Shown here: in pieces, positions 36,185 through 46,094 of the stretch
Numbering within the stretch: position 1 is the stretch's first letter
Layout: each line of letters starts with the position of its first letter
DNA from: Thermoanaerobaculia bacterium
GTDB taxonomy: Bacteria; Acidobacteriota; Thermoanaerobaculia; Gp7-AA8
Length of the DNA: 64,000 nucleotides
Assembly: GCA_017883205.1 (NCBI GenBank)
Contig: JADGNZ010000018.1
Location: 1-64,000, forward strand
Direction of reading: 5' to 3'
Position numbers and translations under genes: made by a program
The notes under the pieces: model-generated
The model's database searches: none
Told to the model about the DNA's origin: nothing
Seen by the model: only the letters and a program-made list of their open reading frames with translations

Positions 36185-38611
36185 ATGTTCGAAAAATACA
36201 ACGAGAAAGCACGCCGCGCACTCTTCTTTGCCCGCTACGAAGCCTCCAAGCTCGGCTCCCGCGTCATCGAGTCCGAACATATCCTCCTCGGCGTCCTGCG
36301 CGAAGGGGAAGAGATCATCAAAGAGATCTTTTCGCGCTTCAACGTGAAGCCGGAGCAGATCCGGCGCGAAGTTGAAGGCGATCGCCTCTTCGTCGACCGC
36401 ATCTCCTCCTCGGCCGAACTGCCGCTCTCCGAGGAGTCGAAGAAGATCCTGGCGTACGCGGCGCACGAAGCGGAGTCGATGCTGCACCAGTACGTCGGCA
36501 CAGAGCACCTGCTGATTGGCATCCTGCGCGTGGAGTCATCGACCGCCGCGCGCATCCTCACCGCCAAAGGGCTCAACGTTTATGGGGTGCGTGAGGAAAC
36601 GATCTCCATCCTTAAAGAGCGCGAGGCCGACAAGCAGAAGAAAGAGCTGCCGTTTCTCGCTGAGTACGCGCGCGATCTGACGGCGATGGCGCACTCGGCC
36701 ACGTTCGATCCGCTCATCGGACGCGAAAAGGAAGTCGAGCGCATCATCCAGATCCTCTCCCGGCGTACGAAGAACAACCCCATCCTTCTCGGCGAGCCCG
36801 GCGTCGGCAAGACAGCCATCGTCGAAGGTCTGGCCCAGCGGATCGTCGACGGCAACGTCCCGCTTTTCATCGCCAATAAACGCATCCTCTCGCTCGACCT
36901 CTCGCTCATCGTCGCCGGCACGAAGTACCGCGGGCAGTTCGAAGAGCGGCTCAAGGGAATCATCAAAGAGCTGAAGGAAAACACCGACATCATCATCTTC
37001 ATCGATGAGATCCACTCGCTCATCGGCGCGGGCTCTGCCGAAGGCTCGCTCGACGCGGCGAACATCCTCAAACCGGCTCTTTCGCGCGGCGAGATCTCCT
37101 GCATCGGCGCAACGACGATCCGCGAATACCGCCGCTACATCGAGAAAGACCGCTCGCTTCTGCGCCGCTTCCAGGCCATCAACGTCGCGCCGCCGAACGA
37201 AATCGAGACGCTGCAGATCCTCGAAGGCGTGAAGGAACGCTACGAGAGCTTCCACAAGGTGAAGTACAGCGATACTGCGATCCGCAGCGCGGTTTACCAA
37301 TCGAACCGCTACATCACCGACCGCTTCTTCCCCGACAAGGCGATCGACATCCTCGACGAAGCTGGCGCGAAGGTGAAGTTGCGCCGGGTGGCCGACACGC
37401 AGAACCTGCGGCGCCTCGAATCGGAGATCCGCTCCATCGTCAAAGAGATGAAGAAGGCGATCTCCGACAAGGATTTCGAGAAGGCCGTTTTCCTGCGCGA
37501 GCGCGAGATCGAGTTGAAGGAAGAAGTGGAGCGCTTCAAGCAGGAGCGCGAGGCTGTCGGCGAAGAGATGATGGAAGTGACGAAGAGGGACGTCGAGGAG
37601 ATCATCAGCTCCTGGACGGACATTCCGGTCACGTCGATCGAAGCGGACGAAGCAGCGAAGCTGATCAACATGGAAGACTCGTTGATGCGGCGCGTGGTCG
37701 GTCAGGACAAGGCGATCCGCGCCATCTCGCGCGCCATCCGCCGCTCCCGCCTCGGCGTGGCCTCTCCGAACCGGCCGATGGGATCGTTCATCTTTCTCGG
37801 CTCATCCGGCGTCGGGAAGACCGAAGTTGCTCGGCGTCTGGCCGAGTTTCTCTTCGGATCGCAGCGGCATCTCATCCGCTTCGACATGTCGGAGTACATG
37901 GAGAAGCACGCCGTGTCGAAGCTCATCGGCTCGCCGCCGGGCTACGTCGGGCACGAAGAGGGCGGCCAGCTCACCGAGCGCGTTCGCCGCAATCCCTATT
38001 CAGTCGTGCTGCTTGACGAGATCGAGAAGGCGCATCCCGACATCGCCAACATCCTGCTGCAGATTCTCGAAGACGGCATCCTCACCGACTCGCTCGGCAA
38101 TCAAGTCGACTTCCGCAACACGCTGATCATCATGACCAGCAACCTCGGCACGCGCTTCCTCACGACGAAGGGCCACATGGGCTTCCGCGAGAAATCGAGC
38201 GAGGCCGATCAGAAGGCAGCGGAGGCGATGATCCACCAGGAGCTGAAAAAAGAGTTCAGCCCCGAGTTCATCAACCGCATCGACGACATCATCATCTTCA
38301 ACCCGCTGACGCACGTCGAGCTGCGCGAGATATGCCGGCTTCTGGTCGACGACGTCAATCTAGCGCTTGTACAAAAAGGCGTGCAGATCGCCATCGACGA
38401 CTCCGTGATCGACTGGCTGCTGCGGCGTGCCGAGGAGGAGTCAAACTCCGGCGCCCGTCCGTTGCGCCGGGCCATACAGCGCTATATCGAGGACGAGTTG
38501 TCCGAGTTCCTGATCCGCCACAAGGAGGCCGTCCCCGAGTGGATCGACTTCACGATGAACGCGAACGAGGTGCTGCTGATGCCAAGGAGCAGCGAGGCGT
38601 TGACGCCGTAG
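36185..38611 (+). CDS. clpC: Clp protease ATP-binding subunit ClpC
   Basis: The 808-residue HSP100 has the Clp N-terminal repeats (about 3-145), a first AAA+ domain ([23 protein letters not shown]), a middle domain with a UVR-like segment [20 protein letters not shown], and a second AAA+ domain ([24 protein letters not shown]). Size and middle domain fit ClpC rather than ClpA or ClpB. It unfolds substrates for ClpP, encoded at 13114. No McsA/McsB or CtsR genes are nearby. A 94-bp interval separates it from lolD. Confidence 0.96.
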   Translation: MFEKYNEKARRALFFARYEASKLGSRVIESEHILLGVLREGEEIIKEIFSRFNVKPEQIRREVEGDRLFVDRISSSAELPLSEESKKILAYAAHEAESMLHQYVGTEHLLIGILRVESSTAARILTAKGLNVYGVREETISILKEREADKQKKELPFLAEYARDLTAMAHSATFDPLIGREKEVERIIQILSRRTKNNPILLGEPGVGKTAIVEGLAQRIVDGNVPLFIANKRILSLDLSLIVAGTKYRGQFEERLKGIIKELKENTDIIIFIDEIHSLIGAGSAEGSLDAANILKPALSRGEISCIGATTIREYRRYIEKDRSLLRRFQAINVAPPNEIETLQILEGVKERYESFHKVKYSDTAIRSAVYQSNRYITDRFFPDKAIDILDEAGAKVKLRRVADTQNLRRLESEIRSIVKEMKKAISDKDFEKAVFLREREIELKEEVERFKQEREAVGEEMMEVTKRDVEEIISSWTDIPVTSIEADEAAKLINMEDSLMRRVVGQDKAIRAISRAIRRSRLGVASPNRPMGSFIFLGSSGVGKTEVARRLAEFLFGSQRHLIRFDMSEYMEKHAVSKLIGSPPGYVGHEEGGQLTERVRRNPYSVVLLDEIEKAHPDIANILLQILEDGILTDSLGNQVDFRNTLIIMTSNLGTRFLTTKGHMGFREKSSEADQKAAEAMIHQELKKEFSPEFINRIDDIIIFNPLTHVELREICRLLVDDVNLALVQKGVQIAIDDSVIDWLLRRAEEESNSGARPLRRAIQRYIEDELSEFLIRHKEAVPEWIDFTMNANEVLLMPRSSEALTP

Positions 38612-38657
38612 GTCTGGTGGAGCGCTGCCGTTTTTCTCGGACGGTCGACAAGAATGA

Positions 38658-38720
38658 ACCACAGAGACACTGAGGACACAGAGTTGAAGCCGTCTCTGCG
38701 ACCTCTGAGTCTCTGTGGTA
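38658..38720. repeat. ACCACAGAGAC-family inverted repeat
   Basis: ACCACAGAGACACTGAGGAC on the left faces CTCTGAGTCTCTGTGGT on the right, between clpC and the cyanophycinase-like gene. A looser relative lies at 57312-57366. Confidence 0.75.
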
Positions 38721-38730
38721 AAAACCGCTC

Positions 38731-39414
38731 GTGACCGCCCTCCGCCTCGATCTCGTCGTCCCCGCGCAGCTCATCGTCCTCATCGGCGGCGGCGAGTTTT
38801 CTTTTGGCGAGACGCGCGAGATCGATGAGTTTCTTCTGCGCCGCATGCCGGCGGAGCGGCGCGTCGTCGCGTTCATCCCTGCGGCGTCGGGATCGGCTGA
38901 ATACGCGATGCACTTCGGGAAGTACCTGCACGGAATCGATCCGGCTGTCGAAACCGTGAATGTTCCGATCTATCGCGGACGCGACAGCCGGCGGCAGAAG
39001 AACCTCAACGCCATTCTGTCGGCCGGCATGATCTACCTCGGCGGCGGCGTGACGAACAACCTGCTGGCGGTGTTGCGGGAATCGGCTGCCGATCTGGCGA
39101 TGCGCGAGGCGGCTGCGCAAGGCACGGTGATCGCGGCAATCGGAGCCGCCGCCTCGTGCTTCGGCATCGCCGCCCGCGATATGCACGGCATCGCCGCTTC
39201 ACTTCCCGCTCTTGGCTGGATTGCGAACACCGTTGTCGACACCTCGTTCGAGCCGGAGAACGACACGAACTTGCGGCGCCTGATGTCGGTTCCCGAAACG
39301 CAGCTCGGACTCGGCATCCCCGCAGGCACCGCCCTGGCGATTCACAGCGGCGGCGAGACGGAGATCATCGGCGCGGGGCACGTCGCCGCCTTTCGGAAGG
39401 GTCAGGCCCGCTAG
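38731..39414 (+). CDS. Cyanophycinase/S51-like protein lacking the Ser nucleophile
   Basis: The 227-residue protein has the class-I glutamine-amidotransferase-like fold of cyanophycinase (peptidase S51): LIVLIGGGEF, AERRVVAFIPAASG, and AGMIYLGGGVTNNLL. Where the nucleophile elbow should read GTSAGA, it reads AIGAAASCFG, so the catalytic Ser aligns with Ala. The family hydrolyses cyanophycin or Asp-X dipeptides. Loss of the Ser suggests a non-catalytic or altered role. GTG 38731 is the best start, without a strong ribosome-binding site. No cyanophycin synthetase gene is nearby. Confidence 0.75.
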   Translation: MTALRLDLVVPAQLIVLIGGGEFSFGETREIDEFLLRRMPAERRVVAFIPAASGSAEYAMHFGKYLHGIDPAVETVNVPIYRGRDSRRQKNLNAILSAGMIYLGGGVTNNLLAVLRESAADLAMREAAAQGTVIAAIGAAASCFGIAARDMHGIAASLPALGWIANTVVDTSFEPENDTNLRRLMSVPETQLGLGIPAGTALAIHSGGETEIIGAGHVAAFRKGQAR

Positions 39415-39452
39415 TTGCAGAAATGCGCGTACTGCCAGGCCCGGAGCAGTCG

Positions 39453-40163
39453 ATGCAAGTTGAAGACAAGTCCGACGAAGTTTTGACCGTAGAGGAGCTG
39501 ACGCGCCTCTTCGGCGTTCTGTCTCACGACCTCAAGTCGCCGATCTTCTCGGTTGATGGGTTCAGCGACCTGCTGCTGGCCGATTACTCCGACAAGCTCG
39601 ATGAAGAAGGGCAGGATTTCCTCCGCCGCATCCGCTCCAGCGCGCAGCAGATGAAGAAGGTGCTCGACGAGATGTCGCACATCGTCAAACTGCTGTCGCG
39701 TCCCAATGCGCGGCGCCCAACGCCGTTGCGGGAAATCATCGAGGAGGTCATCCTCAAGTGCAACTACCAGATCGAAGAAGGCGGAGTGAAGGTCGATCTG
39801 CCCGACGATCTGCCGACGGTCACCGTTGACCCGGAGAAGATGCGCGAAGCGATCAGCGCGATCTTCGCGAACGCTCTCTTTTTCAACGACCGGCCGAAAG
39901 GGGAGCGCACGATCGCCATCGACTGCAACGTCGATCCTGACGGCTACCGAATCTGCATCAAAGACAATGGCATCGGCTTCGATCCCCAGTACACCAAACA
40001 GATTTTCGACCTCGGCCTGAAACTCGACAAGTCGCGCGGCGGCGGGCCGGGCTACGGTCTCTATCTTGCCAAACGCATCATCGAAGATCAGGGCGGGACG
40101 ATCAGCGTCGACGCACTGCCCGACGAGGGCAGCACCTTCTGCTTCACGATCCCGCAGTCTTGA
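39453..40163 (+). CDS. Histidine kinase without input domain
   Basis: The 236-residue protein contains a HisKA dimerisation domain with the phospho-acceptor His in GVLSHDLKSPIFSVDGFS and a HATPase domain with IKDNGIGFDP and GPGYGLYLAKRIIEDQGG. No membrane segment or sensor domain precedes it, so it is soluble and must receive its signal from a partner. I start at ATG 39453 because GGAG lies 6 nt upstream; ATG 39423 would add 10 residues. No response regulator adjoins it. Confidence 0.85.
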   Translation: MQVEDKSDEVLTVEELTRLFGVLSHDLKSPIFSVDGFSDLLLADYSDKLDEEGQDFLRRIRSSAQQMKKVLDEMSHIVKLLSRPNARRPTPLREIIEEVILKCNYQIEEGGVKVDLPDDLPTVTVDPEKMREAISAIFANALFFNDRPKGERTIAIDCNVDPDGYRICIKDNGIGFDPQYTKQIFDLGLKLDKSRGGGPGYGLYLAKRIIEDQGGTISVDALPDEGSTFCFTIPQS

Positions 40164-40184
40164 ACCGGTGGAGTGCGCCGCGCT

Positions 40185-40826
40185 CTACTGGCCCGTTGGG
40201 GTCAGAGCCGCGGTCTCTTCGATGATCGTCGACTTCGGTCCGTCGATCGCATCCTCCGGCAGGGGGTCCTCCCCCGGAAGGCCGATGATGCGGATCAGCA
40301 CGGAACGGTCTTCCGCGACGTCGACGCCGAGGTAGCGCGCGGCAGCCTGGGAGAGATCGATGACGAACTTGTTCACGTACGGCCCGCGGTCGTTGACGCG
40401 TAGGCGGAGCTTCTTGCCCGTAGCGCGTGATGTGATCTCGACCCACGATCCGAGCGGCAGGGTCAAGTGCGCTGCCGACATCGTCTTGTTGTGGTAGCGC
40501 TCGCCATTCGCGGTGAGCGTGCCGTCGAGCGAGGTCGAATAGTAGCTGGCCAGACCGTTCAGGCGATGTTTCACCGCCACCGCGGCGTACTTCAGGAGGC
40601 GGAGTTTGATCGGGTCGGGGTCCGGTTGTGCAACGGCGACGGGGGCGGGTGGGGGAATGGGCGGACCGAAACGATACGACTGCATCGTGGCGTCGTCGAG
40701 CTTGAAACTCTCCTCGCAGAGATAGCCCTGCGCATGAGCCGCCTGCGTGAGCGCCAAGGCGCCGGCAACGGCGAACAACCAGATCGTCAACTTCGGTCTC
40801 ATAGCCAATACGGTACTGCTTGTCAT
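40185..40826 (-). CDS. rlpA: RlpA-like double-psi beta-barrel protein
   Basis: The 213-residue protein starts with a signal peptide (IWLFAVAGALALTQAAHAQG). Residues about 90-180 are the RlpA barrel: GLASYYSTSLDGTLTANGERY, MSAAHLTLPLGSWVEIT, VRVNDRGPYV and IDLSQAAARYLGV. The NDRGPY motif and the Asp-Leu-Ser segment are intact. RlpA is a septal lytic transglycosylase acting on naked glycan strands. There is no SPOR domain at the end. ATG 40826 has an AAAGG site; ATG 40802 is possible. It is convergent with the kinase gene. Confidence 0.9.
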   Translation of the reverse strand: MTSSTVLAMRPKLTIWLFAVAGALALTQAAHAQGYLCEESFKLDDATMQSYRFGPPIPPPAPVAVAQPDPDPIKLRLLKYAAVAVKHRLNGLASYYSTSLDGTLTANGERYHNKTMSAAHLTLPLGSWVEITSRATGKKLRLRVNDRGPYVNKFVIDLSQAAARYLGVDVAEDRSVLIRIIGLPGEDPLPEDAIDGPKSTIIEETAALTPTGQ

Positions 40827-40996
40827 TTTATCTGCCTTTCAACGGGCGAGCCAATCCATGCCAAGCCGAAGTCGCCATTGCAGAGCTAACTTCAACTGGA
40901 TGAATTGTTTCGGTTGTGCTCGTCGTGGCTTCTTACTTGCAAATAATTGAAGCGAGGATTCCGTTTCGAGAGAGGACGGAAAGGGGGAGTACGACG

Positions 40997-41902
40997 ATGA
41001 GCGAGCCCAACACAAGCAGGCCCTTCCGTGAAAGATTCCTCGATGGCTTCGACCGCACTCAACTCAACGAGGCGGTCTTGAAGGTTAAGCCACGCAGAAT
41101 CAGTGGGTTAAGAAAGAAGTATGCAGGCTGGGCGCTAGGTGCATCACTCGCCCTCGGAGGGCTCGGGATCCCGCTGAAGATCGGAAACATGCTGCAATCC
41201 GCCGACGCCAATGCTCATCGGCAGACCTTTGCCGGTCTTACCGAAAAGCCTCTGACAGATGCGAAATCGCAACCTCAAACGTCAGCGCAGATCGAGGGCG
41301 ATCTGGCGACGGCGAAACAGATTGCGGACCAAGTCACGTCGGGAATCGCCGGCGGTGTTACCGGAGCCGTCCAGGACGTAGCGACGACCGTGGCATCCGC
41401 GCCGGCCAGGGTCGCGGATGCGCCCAGCCAGATTGTGGCCGCCGCGGATCAACTCAGAGAGCAGTTCTTCCTGAAGCAGGTTCCCTTCGGCGGCATCATC
41501 TACAGTGAGGCAAGGAAGAACGACCTGCCGCCGGAGCTGGTCGCTGCCGTCGTCCACACCGAGTCGAGTTTCGTGCCGACGGCGCGGTCGAACCGTGGCG
41601 CCGTCGGGCTGATGCAGCTCGTGCCGAGAACGGGGCGCTGGCTGGGTGCGGACAATCTCTCCGATCCTGCGCAGAACATTCAGGCGGGAACCAAGTACCT
41701 CCGCTACCTCACCGACCGTTTCGGCGGCGACCAGCAGAAGGCGATCGCCGCGTACAACGCCGGGGAAGGGAACGTCCGCCGTTTCAACGGGACGCCTCCG
41801 TTCAAAGAGACACGCAACTACGTGCAGCGGGTGAACAACTTCCGGCATGATCTTGGCTCGCGCGTTGACGACGAAACCGCAGCGATAACCGCCGCACAAT
41901 AG
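40997..41902 (+). CDS. Lytic transglycosylase (SLT domain)
   Basis: The 301-residue protein has a basic N-terminus, one membrane anchor near residues 42-60 (KYAGWALGASLALGGLGIPL), a linker, and a C-terminal SLT domain from about residue 170. Catalytic Glu is in VVHTESSFVPTARS, followed by GAVGLMQLVPRTG and IAAYNAGEGNVRR. It cuts peptidoglycan glycan strands to 1,6-anhydro ends. GGGGGAG precedes the ATG chosen. It may act with RlpA encoded divergently at 40185-40826. Confidence 0.93.
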   Translation: MSEPNTSRPFRERFLDGFDRTQLNEAVLKVKPRRISGLRKKYAGWALGASLALGGLGIPLKIGNMLQSADANAHRQTFAGLTEKPLTDAKSQPQTSAQIEGDLATAKQIADQVTSGIAGGVTGAVQDVATTVASAPARVADAPSQIVAAADQLREQFFLKQVPFGGIIYSEARKNDLPPELVAAVVHTESSFVPTARSNRGAVGLMQLVPRTGRWLGADNLSDPAQNIQAGTKYLRYLTDRFGGDQQKAIAAYNAGEGNVRRFNGTPPFKETRNYVQRVNNFRHDLGSRVDDETAAITAAQ

Positions 41903-41935
41903 GACGTAAACAACGCGGACGCATACAATACGGCC

Positions 41936-42175
41936 ATGTCGGGGCCTCGCTTGATCGTCGGTATCATCGTGATGGGAATCGCGGTTCCGCTGACGATCTT
42001 CTTTCTGCTCGGTCTTCACAGCGTTAGCGAGTTCTTCAGTGTGGCCGCTACGACCTTCCTCGCCTGGGGAACCGCCGATTTCCTCTCCACGATCCTGGAA
42101 AGACCGCGGCTCCAGAATCGTTCACCGGGATTGGCGATCCGGGAAGATCTCGACCGGCGGCGCGCGGACGAGTAG
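41936..42175 (+). CDS. Small two-helix membrane protein, unknown
   Basis: The 79-residue product has two hydrophobic segments (about 6-27 and 31-50, with LIVGIIVMGIAVPLTIFFLL) and a charged C-terminal tail. It follows the transglycosylase by 34 bp and may be co-transcribed with it. It does not resemble a family I know. Convergent with the sensor kinase gene at 42186. Confidence 0.55.
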   Translation: MSGPRLIVGIIVMGIAVPLTIFFLLGLHSVSEFFSVAATTFLAWGTADFLSTILERPRLQNRSPGLAIREDLDRRRADE

Positions 42176-42185
42176 ATCGAGAGCT

Positions 42186-43151
42186 TCAACCTTGCGGAAG
42201 TTGAAGCCGCGCCCGCAGGCCGCCCGCCGGCGATCCTTCCAGGCTGATCGACCCTCCGTAGACTTCTGCCAGATCGCGCACGATCGCCAGTCCAAAGCCA
42301 GTGCCCGGCGCGGATTCGTCCGCGCGCACGCCCCGCTGCAAAACCTCGTCGCGCATCGAAGGAGGCAGCCCGGGGCCATCGTCGTCGATGGTGATTGCGA
42401 TCAGCTTTTCTAACTGCTCGGATGAGACCACGACGCGCACTCTTGCGAAACGGCAGGCGTTATCGAGCAAGTTGCCGAGCATCTCGTCGAGGTCTTCGCG
42501 GCGAACACGAACCGTATGATCGGCAGAGACATCCGACTCGATCACGATGCCACGCTCGGCGTGCAGGCGGCGCAATGTGCGCGAGAGTCCGTCGACCGAG
42601 TCGGCGACGGAGCAATGGATCCCGGCACTCGTTCCCGCGGCGCCGGCGCGCGCGTGCGCAAGGTGATAGTCGATCTGGCGGCGCATCCGTTCGACCTGCT
42701 GCCCGATCAGCGCTCCGGCCTCGCTGCCCATTCCTTCACCGCGCGCCGCTTCCTGCGCGATCACGGCGAGCGGCGTCTTCAATCCATGCGCGAGATCGCC
42801 GGCTTTCGCAACTGCACGGCGCACCGCTTCTTCGCGCTCGCCGAGCAGCGCATTCAAGTCGTTGACGAGCGGCTGCACTTCGGACGGATACGTCCCCTCG
42901 ACCCGATTGCTGCGTCCTTCGCGCACGTCGATCAGCCGCACCCGCAATTGCTCAATGCGCGACACGCCGCCGCGAAGGTAAAGAAGCCCGGCCAGCATCA
43001 ACACCGCGCCGCCGAGGAGCACCATGTGCGGATTGATCCGAAAGACCGCGTGCCAGCGGAGCACGAGAAGAAACAGCATGTGCGAAATGCTGAGCAGGCC
43101 CGCCGTCCAGAGGAGCGAGCCGACGAGCAATCGCGATCGGAGCGATCTCAC
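42186..43151 (-). CDS. Sensor histidine kinase (PhoQ/BasS-like)
   Basis: The 321-residue membrane kinase has two N-terminal helices (about 8-28 and 42-60) enclosing a very short periplasmic loop, a HAMP-like linker, the H-box GDLAHGLKTPLAVIAQEA of PhoQ-type kinases, and a HATPase domain with IDDDGPGLPP and GTGFGLAIVRDLAEVYGG. It starts with GTG overlapping the stop of its response regulator (GTGA), so the two are one system. With so short a loop it likely senses membrane or cytosolic signals. Confidence 0.93.
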   Translation of the reverse strand: MRSLRSRLLVGSLLWTAGLLSISHMLFLLVLRWHAVFRINPHMVLLGGAVLMLAGLLYLRGGVSRIEQLRVRLIDVREGRSNRVEGTYPSEVQPLVNDLNALLGEREEAVRRAVAKAGDLAHGLKTPLAVIAQEAARGEGMGSEAGALIGQQVERMRRQIDYHLAHARAGAAGTSAGIHCSVADSVDGLSRTLRRLHAERGIVIESDVSADHTVRVRREDLDEMLGNLLDNACRFARVRVVVSSEQLEKLIAITIDDDGPGLPPSMRDEVLQRGVRADESAPGTGFGLAIVRDLAEVYGGSISLEGSPAGGLRARLQLPQG

Positions 43152-43810
43152 GTGCGCTCCTCGATCCGGTAGCCCAGTCCGCGCACGGTCTCGATGACGG
43201 CGGATCCGAGTTTCCTCCGCAGCCGGGCGATGAAAACCTCGACGGTGTTCGAGTCACGATTGAAACTCTGCGCGTAAATGTGCTCTGTCAGTTCGGCCTG
43301 CGAAACGACGCGTCCACGGTGATGCATGAGGTACGACAACACGCGAAACTCGTGGCTGGTCAGGCGGACCGCCGCGCCGTCGACCCTCACTCGTCCGGTG
43401 CGTGGATCGAGCGTGACCGCGCCGCATCGAAGCTCGGGGCTGGCGTTGCCGCTGGCGCGCCGGATCAGTGCGCGCAATCGCGCCAGCACTTCCTCCATGC
43501 GAAACGGTTTGGACATGTAATCGTCGGCGCCGCCGTCGATGCCCTGGACCTTCTCGTGCCAGCTTCCACGCGCGGTGAGGATGAGAACAGGAACGAAGAG
43601 ACCCGCCTCGCGCCACCGGCGAAGGAGCGTCAGGCCGTCGATCTTCGGCAACCCGAGGTCGAGCACGACCGCGTCGATCTCTTCGGTCTGGATGAGATAG
43701 TCCGCGCGCTCGCCGTCCGCTGCAGAATCGACCGCGTAGCCCGCCTCTCCCAGAGCTTCTGCCAACTGCCGGCGAAGCTGAGGCTCGTCTTCAGCAACCA
43801 GTATGCGCAC
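43148..43810 (-). CDS. OmpR/PhoP-type response regulator
   Basis: The 220-residue regulator has a receiver domain (about 1-115: LVAEDEP, phospho-Asp in VVLDLGLPKIDG, Lys in MSKPF) and an OmpR-type winged helix (RLTSHEFRVLSYLMHH, SNTVEVFIARLRRKLG, VIETVRGLGYRI). GTG 43810 gives MRILVAEDE, the standard start; TTG 43825 is an alternative. It is translationally coupled to the kinase downstream. The divergent gene at 43850 may be under its control because they share a 40-bp promoter interval. Confidence 0.93.
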   Translation of the reverse strand: MRILVAEDEPQLRRQLAEALGEAGYAVDSAADGERADYLIQTEEIDAVVLDLGLPKIDGLTLLRRWREAGLFVPVLILTARGSWHEKVQGIDGGADDYMSKPFRMEEVLARLRALIRRASGNASPELRCGAVTLDPRTGRVRVDGAAVRLTSHEFRVLSYLMHHRGRVVSQAELTEHIYAQSFNRDSNTVEVFIARLRRKLGSAVIETVRGLGYRIEERT

Positions 43811-43849
43811 GGCCCCATTATGCAAACGAATCTGAATGAGGGCTGAACG

Positions 43850-45361
43850 GTGAGCGCAAGCGTCGCCGTGAGCTATCCTTCGCTAGTGTCCGATGACGTC
43901 CGGCGAGCGACTCGAGTGGCGCGAGCTTTCCCTACTGCGTTGGCGATCGTCTGCGTTGTTACCTGCTACGCGTTCTTTGCGGGCGGAGGCAAGTTCGATT
44001 TCCGGCAGCTGGGGATATGGGAGGAGACCAACTACGCCAGCCTCGCAGAAGGCTTCCTTCACGGACACCTCTACCTCTGGGTCACTCCGGAGCGGCAGCT
44101 GACGGCGCTTCCGAACCCTTACGATTTCGCGGCGCGCCACGGATTCAACTATCGATGGGACACGAGCTACCTCAACGGCCGGTACTACCTCTATTCATCG
44201 CCTCTGCCTGTGCTCCTCGCTTACATTCCCCTTCGCCTTCTGCGGGGCCGCTATCCGCCTGACTCCTTCGTTGCTCTTCTCTTCAGTGCGTGGGCGTTCC
44301 TGGCGATCGTTGCGTTCGCCCGGCGCGCGCTGAAACTTGGCGGCCGGCCATTGGTGATCCCTCTCCCACTATGGGTGCTCTTTATCGGCCTGGGAAACGC
44401 CGCTGCATTCGTTCTGGTGAGCGTACATATGTACGAGATTTCCGTCCTGACGGGAATGGCGATGACGGCGATGTGGGCGGTTGCCCTCCTCCGATTCAAT
44501 GTTTCGCCCGCTCCAGGCCGCGCAGCCTGGGTCAGCCTCTGGCTTGCGCTCGCCATCGCGGCGCGCCCGAATCTCGGCGTGTTGCTCGTCGTGACCGCAT
44601 TCGTGATGATCGCCGCGGCGCGGAAGCGCGGACCGTCCGTCAAAGCGATTCTGGCATTCGTTGCGCCGCTCGCCGTGGTCGCTCTCGCCATGTTCTGGTA
44701 CAACGCCGCGCGGTTCGGTGACCCTCTCGAATTTGGAATCCGTTACCAGCTCACGCACATCGACATGGCTGGGAAGAAGGTCTGCAGCCTGTGCACCTTC
44801 CCCGAGCTGGCGCGCTTTGGAAACAACGTCGGTCACTATCTCTTCTGGCCCCTGCAAATGCGAAGTACCTTTCCCTTCGTCGATGCCAAGCCGGCATGGC
44901 TCGATCGCGCCGTCTCCTGGCCGACGCCCGGAGCCGTTACCGAGCAGATCATCGGCATCGCACCATTGGCACCCCTGGTGTTGCTGGGCGTGCTCTTTGC
45001 CGTCCTGCTGAGCCTCGGCCTGAACCATGGCGCCTTTGACGCCGGCACTCGATCCGCGATTCAGGTGATGGCTGGCGGATGGCTGGTCCTGTTTGGCCTA
45101 TCGACCTGTTGGTGGATCGTGGCGCGCTACTCGCTCGATTTCATCTTGCTGATGTCGGCATCAGCAGTCATCTGCATCGAAAACGGCCTTTTGAGTCTGC
45201 GAGCGATCGGCGTGCGAATCCTCCCGCTGCGGCTCGCCGTCGCCGTGATGGCGTGCTACTCGATCCTGATCGGATTCCTCCTCGGATTCATCGGGCCCGG
45301 TGACGCCTTCCAGCGCGCGAATCCGGCGATGTTTGAGATGATTTCGCGTTGGTTCAAGTGA
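43850..45361 (+). CDS. Polytopic membrane protein, GT-C-like
   Basis: The 503-residue protein has about eleven hydrophobic segments. A large first loop contains WEETNYASLAEGFLHGHLYL and RWDTSYLNGRYYLYSSPLPVLLAY, a pattern seen in GT-C glycosyltransferases and O-antigen ligase-like proteins of the DUF2029/PMT kind. GTG 43850 is preceded by GAGGG. It lies head to head with the OmpR/PhoQ-like system and tail to tail with the LytR gene. Function is suggested only by topology; a sugar or lipid transferase of the envelope would fit. Confidence 0.6.
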   Translation: MSASVAVSYPSLVSDDVRRATRVARAFPTALAIVCVVTCYAFFAGGGKFDFRQLGIWEETNYASLAEGFLHGHLYLWVTPERQLTALPNPYDFAARHGFNYRWDTSYLNGRYYLYSSPLPVLLAYIPLRLLRGRYPPDSFVALLFSAWAFLAIVAFARRALKLGGRPLVIPLPLWVLFIGLGNAAAFVLVSVHMYEISVLTGMAMTAMWAVALLRFNVSPAPGRAAWVSLWLALAIAARPNLGVLLVVTAFVMIAAARKRGPSVKAILAFVAPLAVVALAMFWYNAARFGDPLEFGIRYQLTHIDMAGKKVCSLCTFPELARFGNNVGHYLFWPLQMRSTFPFVDAKPAWLDRAVSWPTPGAVTEQIIGIAPLAPLVLLGVLFAVLLSLGLNHGAFDAGTRSAIQVMAGGWLVLFGLSTCWWIVARYSLDFILLMSASAVICIENGLLSLRAIGVRILPLRLAVAVMACYSILIGFLLGFIGPGDAFQRANPAMFEMISRWFK

Positions 45362-45362
45362 T

Positions 45363-46094
45363 TCACAGCAACTCCCGCAGCTTCTGATATCCGCTCCTGC
45401 TCACCGGCAGCCTTGTTCCATCGCGCAGAATCGCCACGCGGCTGTCTTTCGCGTACAGCTCGATCTTCTCGATGCGCTCGATGTTGACGAGGTACGCGCG
45501 ATGGATGCGCACGAAGCGGGCGGGATCGAGTTGTTGCGCGAGCTCGCCGATCGGTTGTTGTTTGCGCAGCTTCGCGCCGGCGGTGGCGATCAGGATGGCG
45601 TCGTCGGCGGCTTCGGCGTAGTCGAGCCGCGCGACCGGAATGACCTGAATCGCGCCGTCGTCACCACGTACGACGACGCGCTGCAATGGGCGGGCGCGCA
45701 GCGAGGCAGCGATACCGGCAACCGGAGCACGATCGTGGTGTCCTGCCGTTCGCTTGACGCGCTCAAGCACCTGACGGAACCGCTCCTGCGAAAACGGCTT
45801 GAGGAGGTAATCGAGTGCGTGAACCTCGAACGCACGAAGCGCGTGCTCATCGTGCGCGGTGACGAAAACGACGATGGGCGAGCGGTCAAGCAGCTCGAGC
45901 ACTTCGAAGCCGTCGAGCTTCGGCATCTGGATGTCGAGGAGGAGCAGATCGGGATCGTGCTGCGCGACCGCCTTCACGGCCTCGAATCCGTTCGCGCATT
46001 CCGCGACGATCTCGCAGTCGTCGTCGGCGGTCAGGTACTCGCGAAGAAGCTCGCGAGCCGGCGCTTCATCGTCGACGATGATGACGCGGATCAT
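45363..46094 (-). CDS. LytTR-type response regulator
   Basis: The 243-residue regulator has a receiver domain (about 1-120: IIVDDEAPARELL, phospho-Asp in LLLLDIQMPKLDG, Lys in LLKPFS) and a LytTR DNA-binding domain (about 140-240: FVRIHRAYLVNIERI, LPVSRSGYQKLREL). It is the output of the LytS-type kinase encoded just upstream (ATGA overlap). LytTR regulators often control envelope genes; its own operon includes three LiaF/LiaI-like proteins. Confidence 0.95.
   Translation of the reverse strand: MIRVIIVDDEAPARELLREYLTADDDCEIVAECANGFEAVKAVAQHDPDLLLLDIQMPKLDGFEVLELLDRSPIVVFVTAHDEHALRAFEVHALDYLLKPFSQERFRQVLERVKRTAGHHDRAPVAGIAASLRARPLQRVVVRGDDGAIQVIPVARLDYAEAADDAILIATAGAKLRKQQPIGELAQQLDPARFVRIHRAYLVNIERIEKIELYAKDSRVAILRDGTRLPVSRSGYQKLRELL

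Noticed and set aside
39156-39452. Upstream extension of the soluble histidine kinase
   Set aside because: The extension overlaps the cyanophycinase-like gene in another frame and has Arg-rich shadow composition; the RBS supports ATG 39453.
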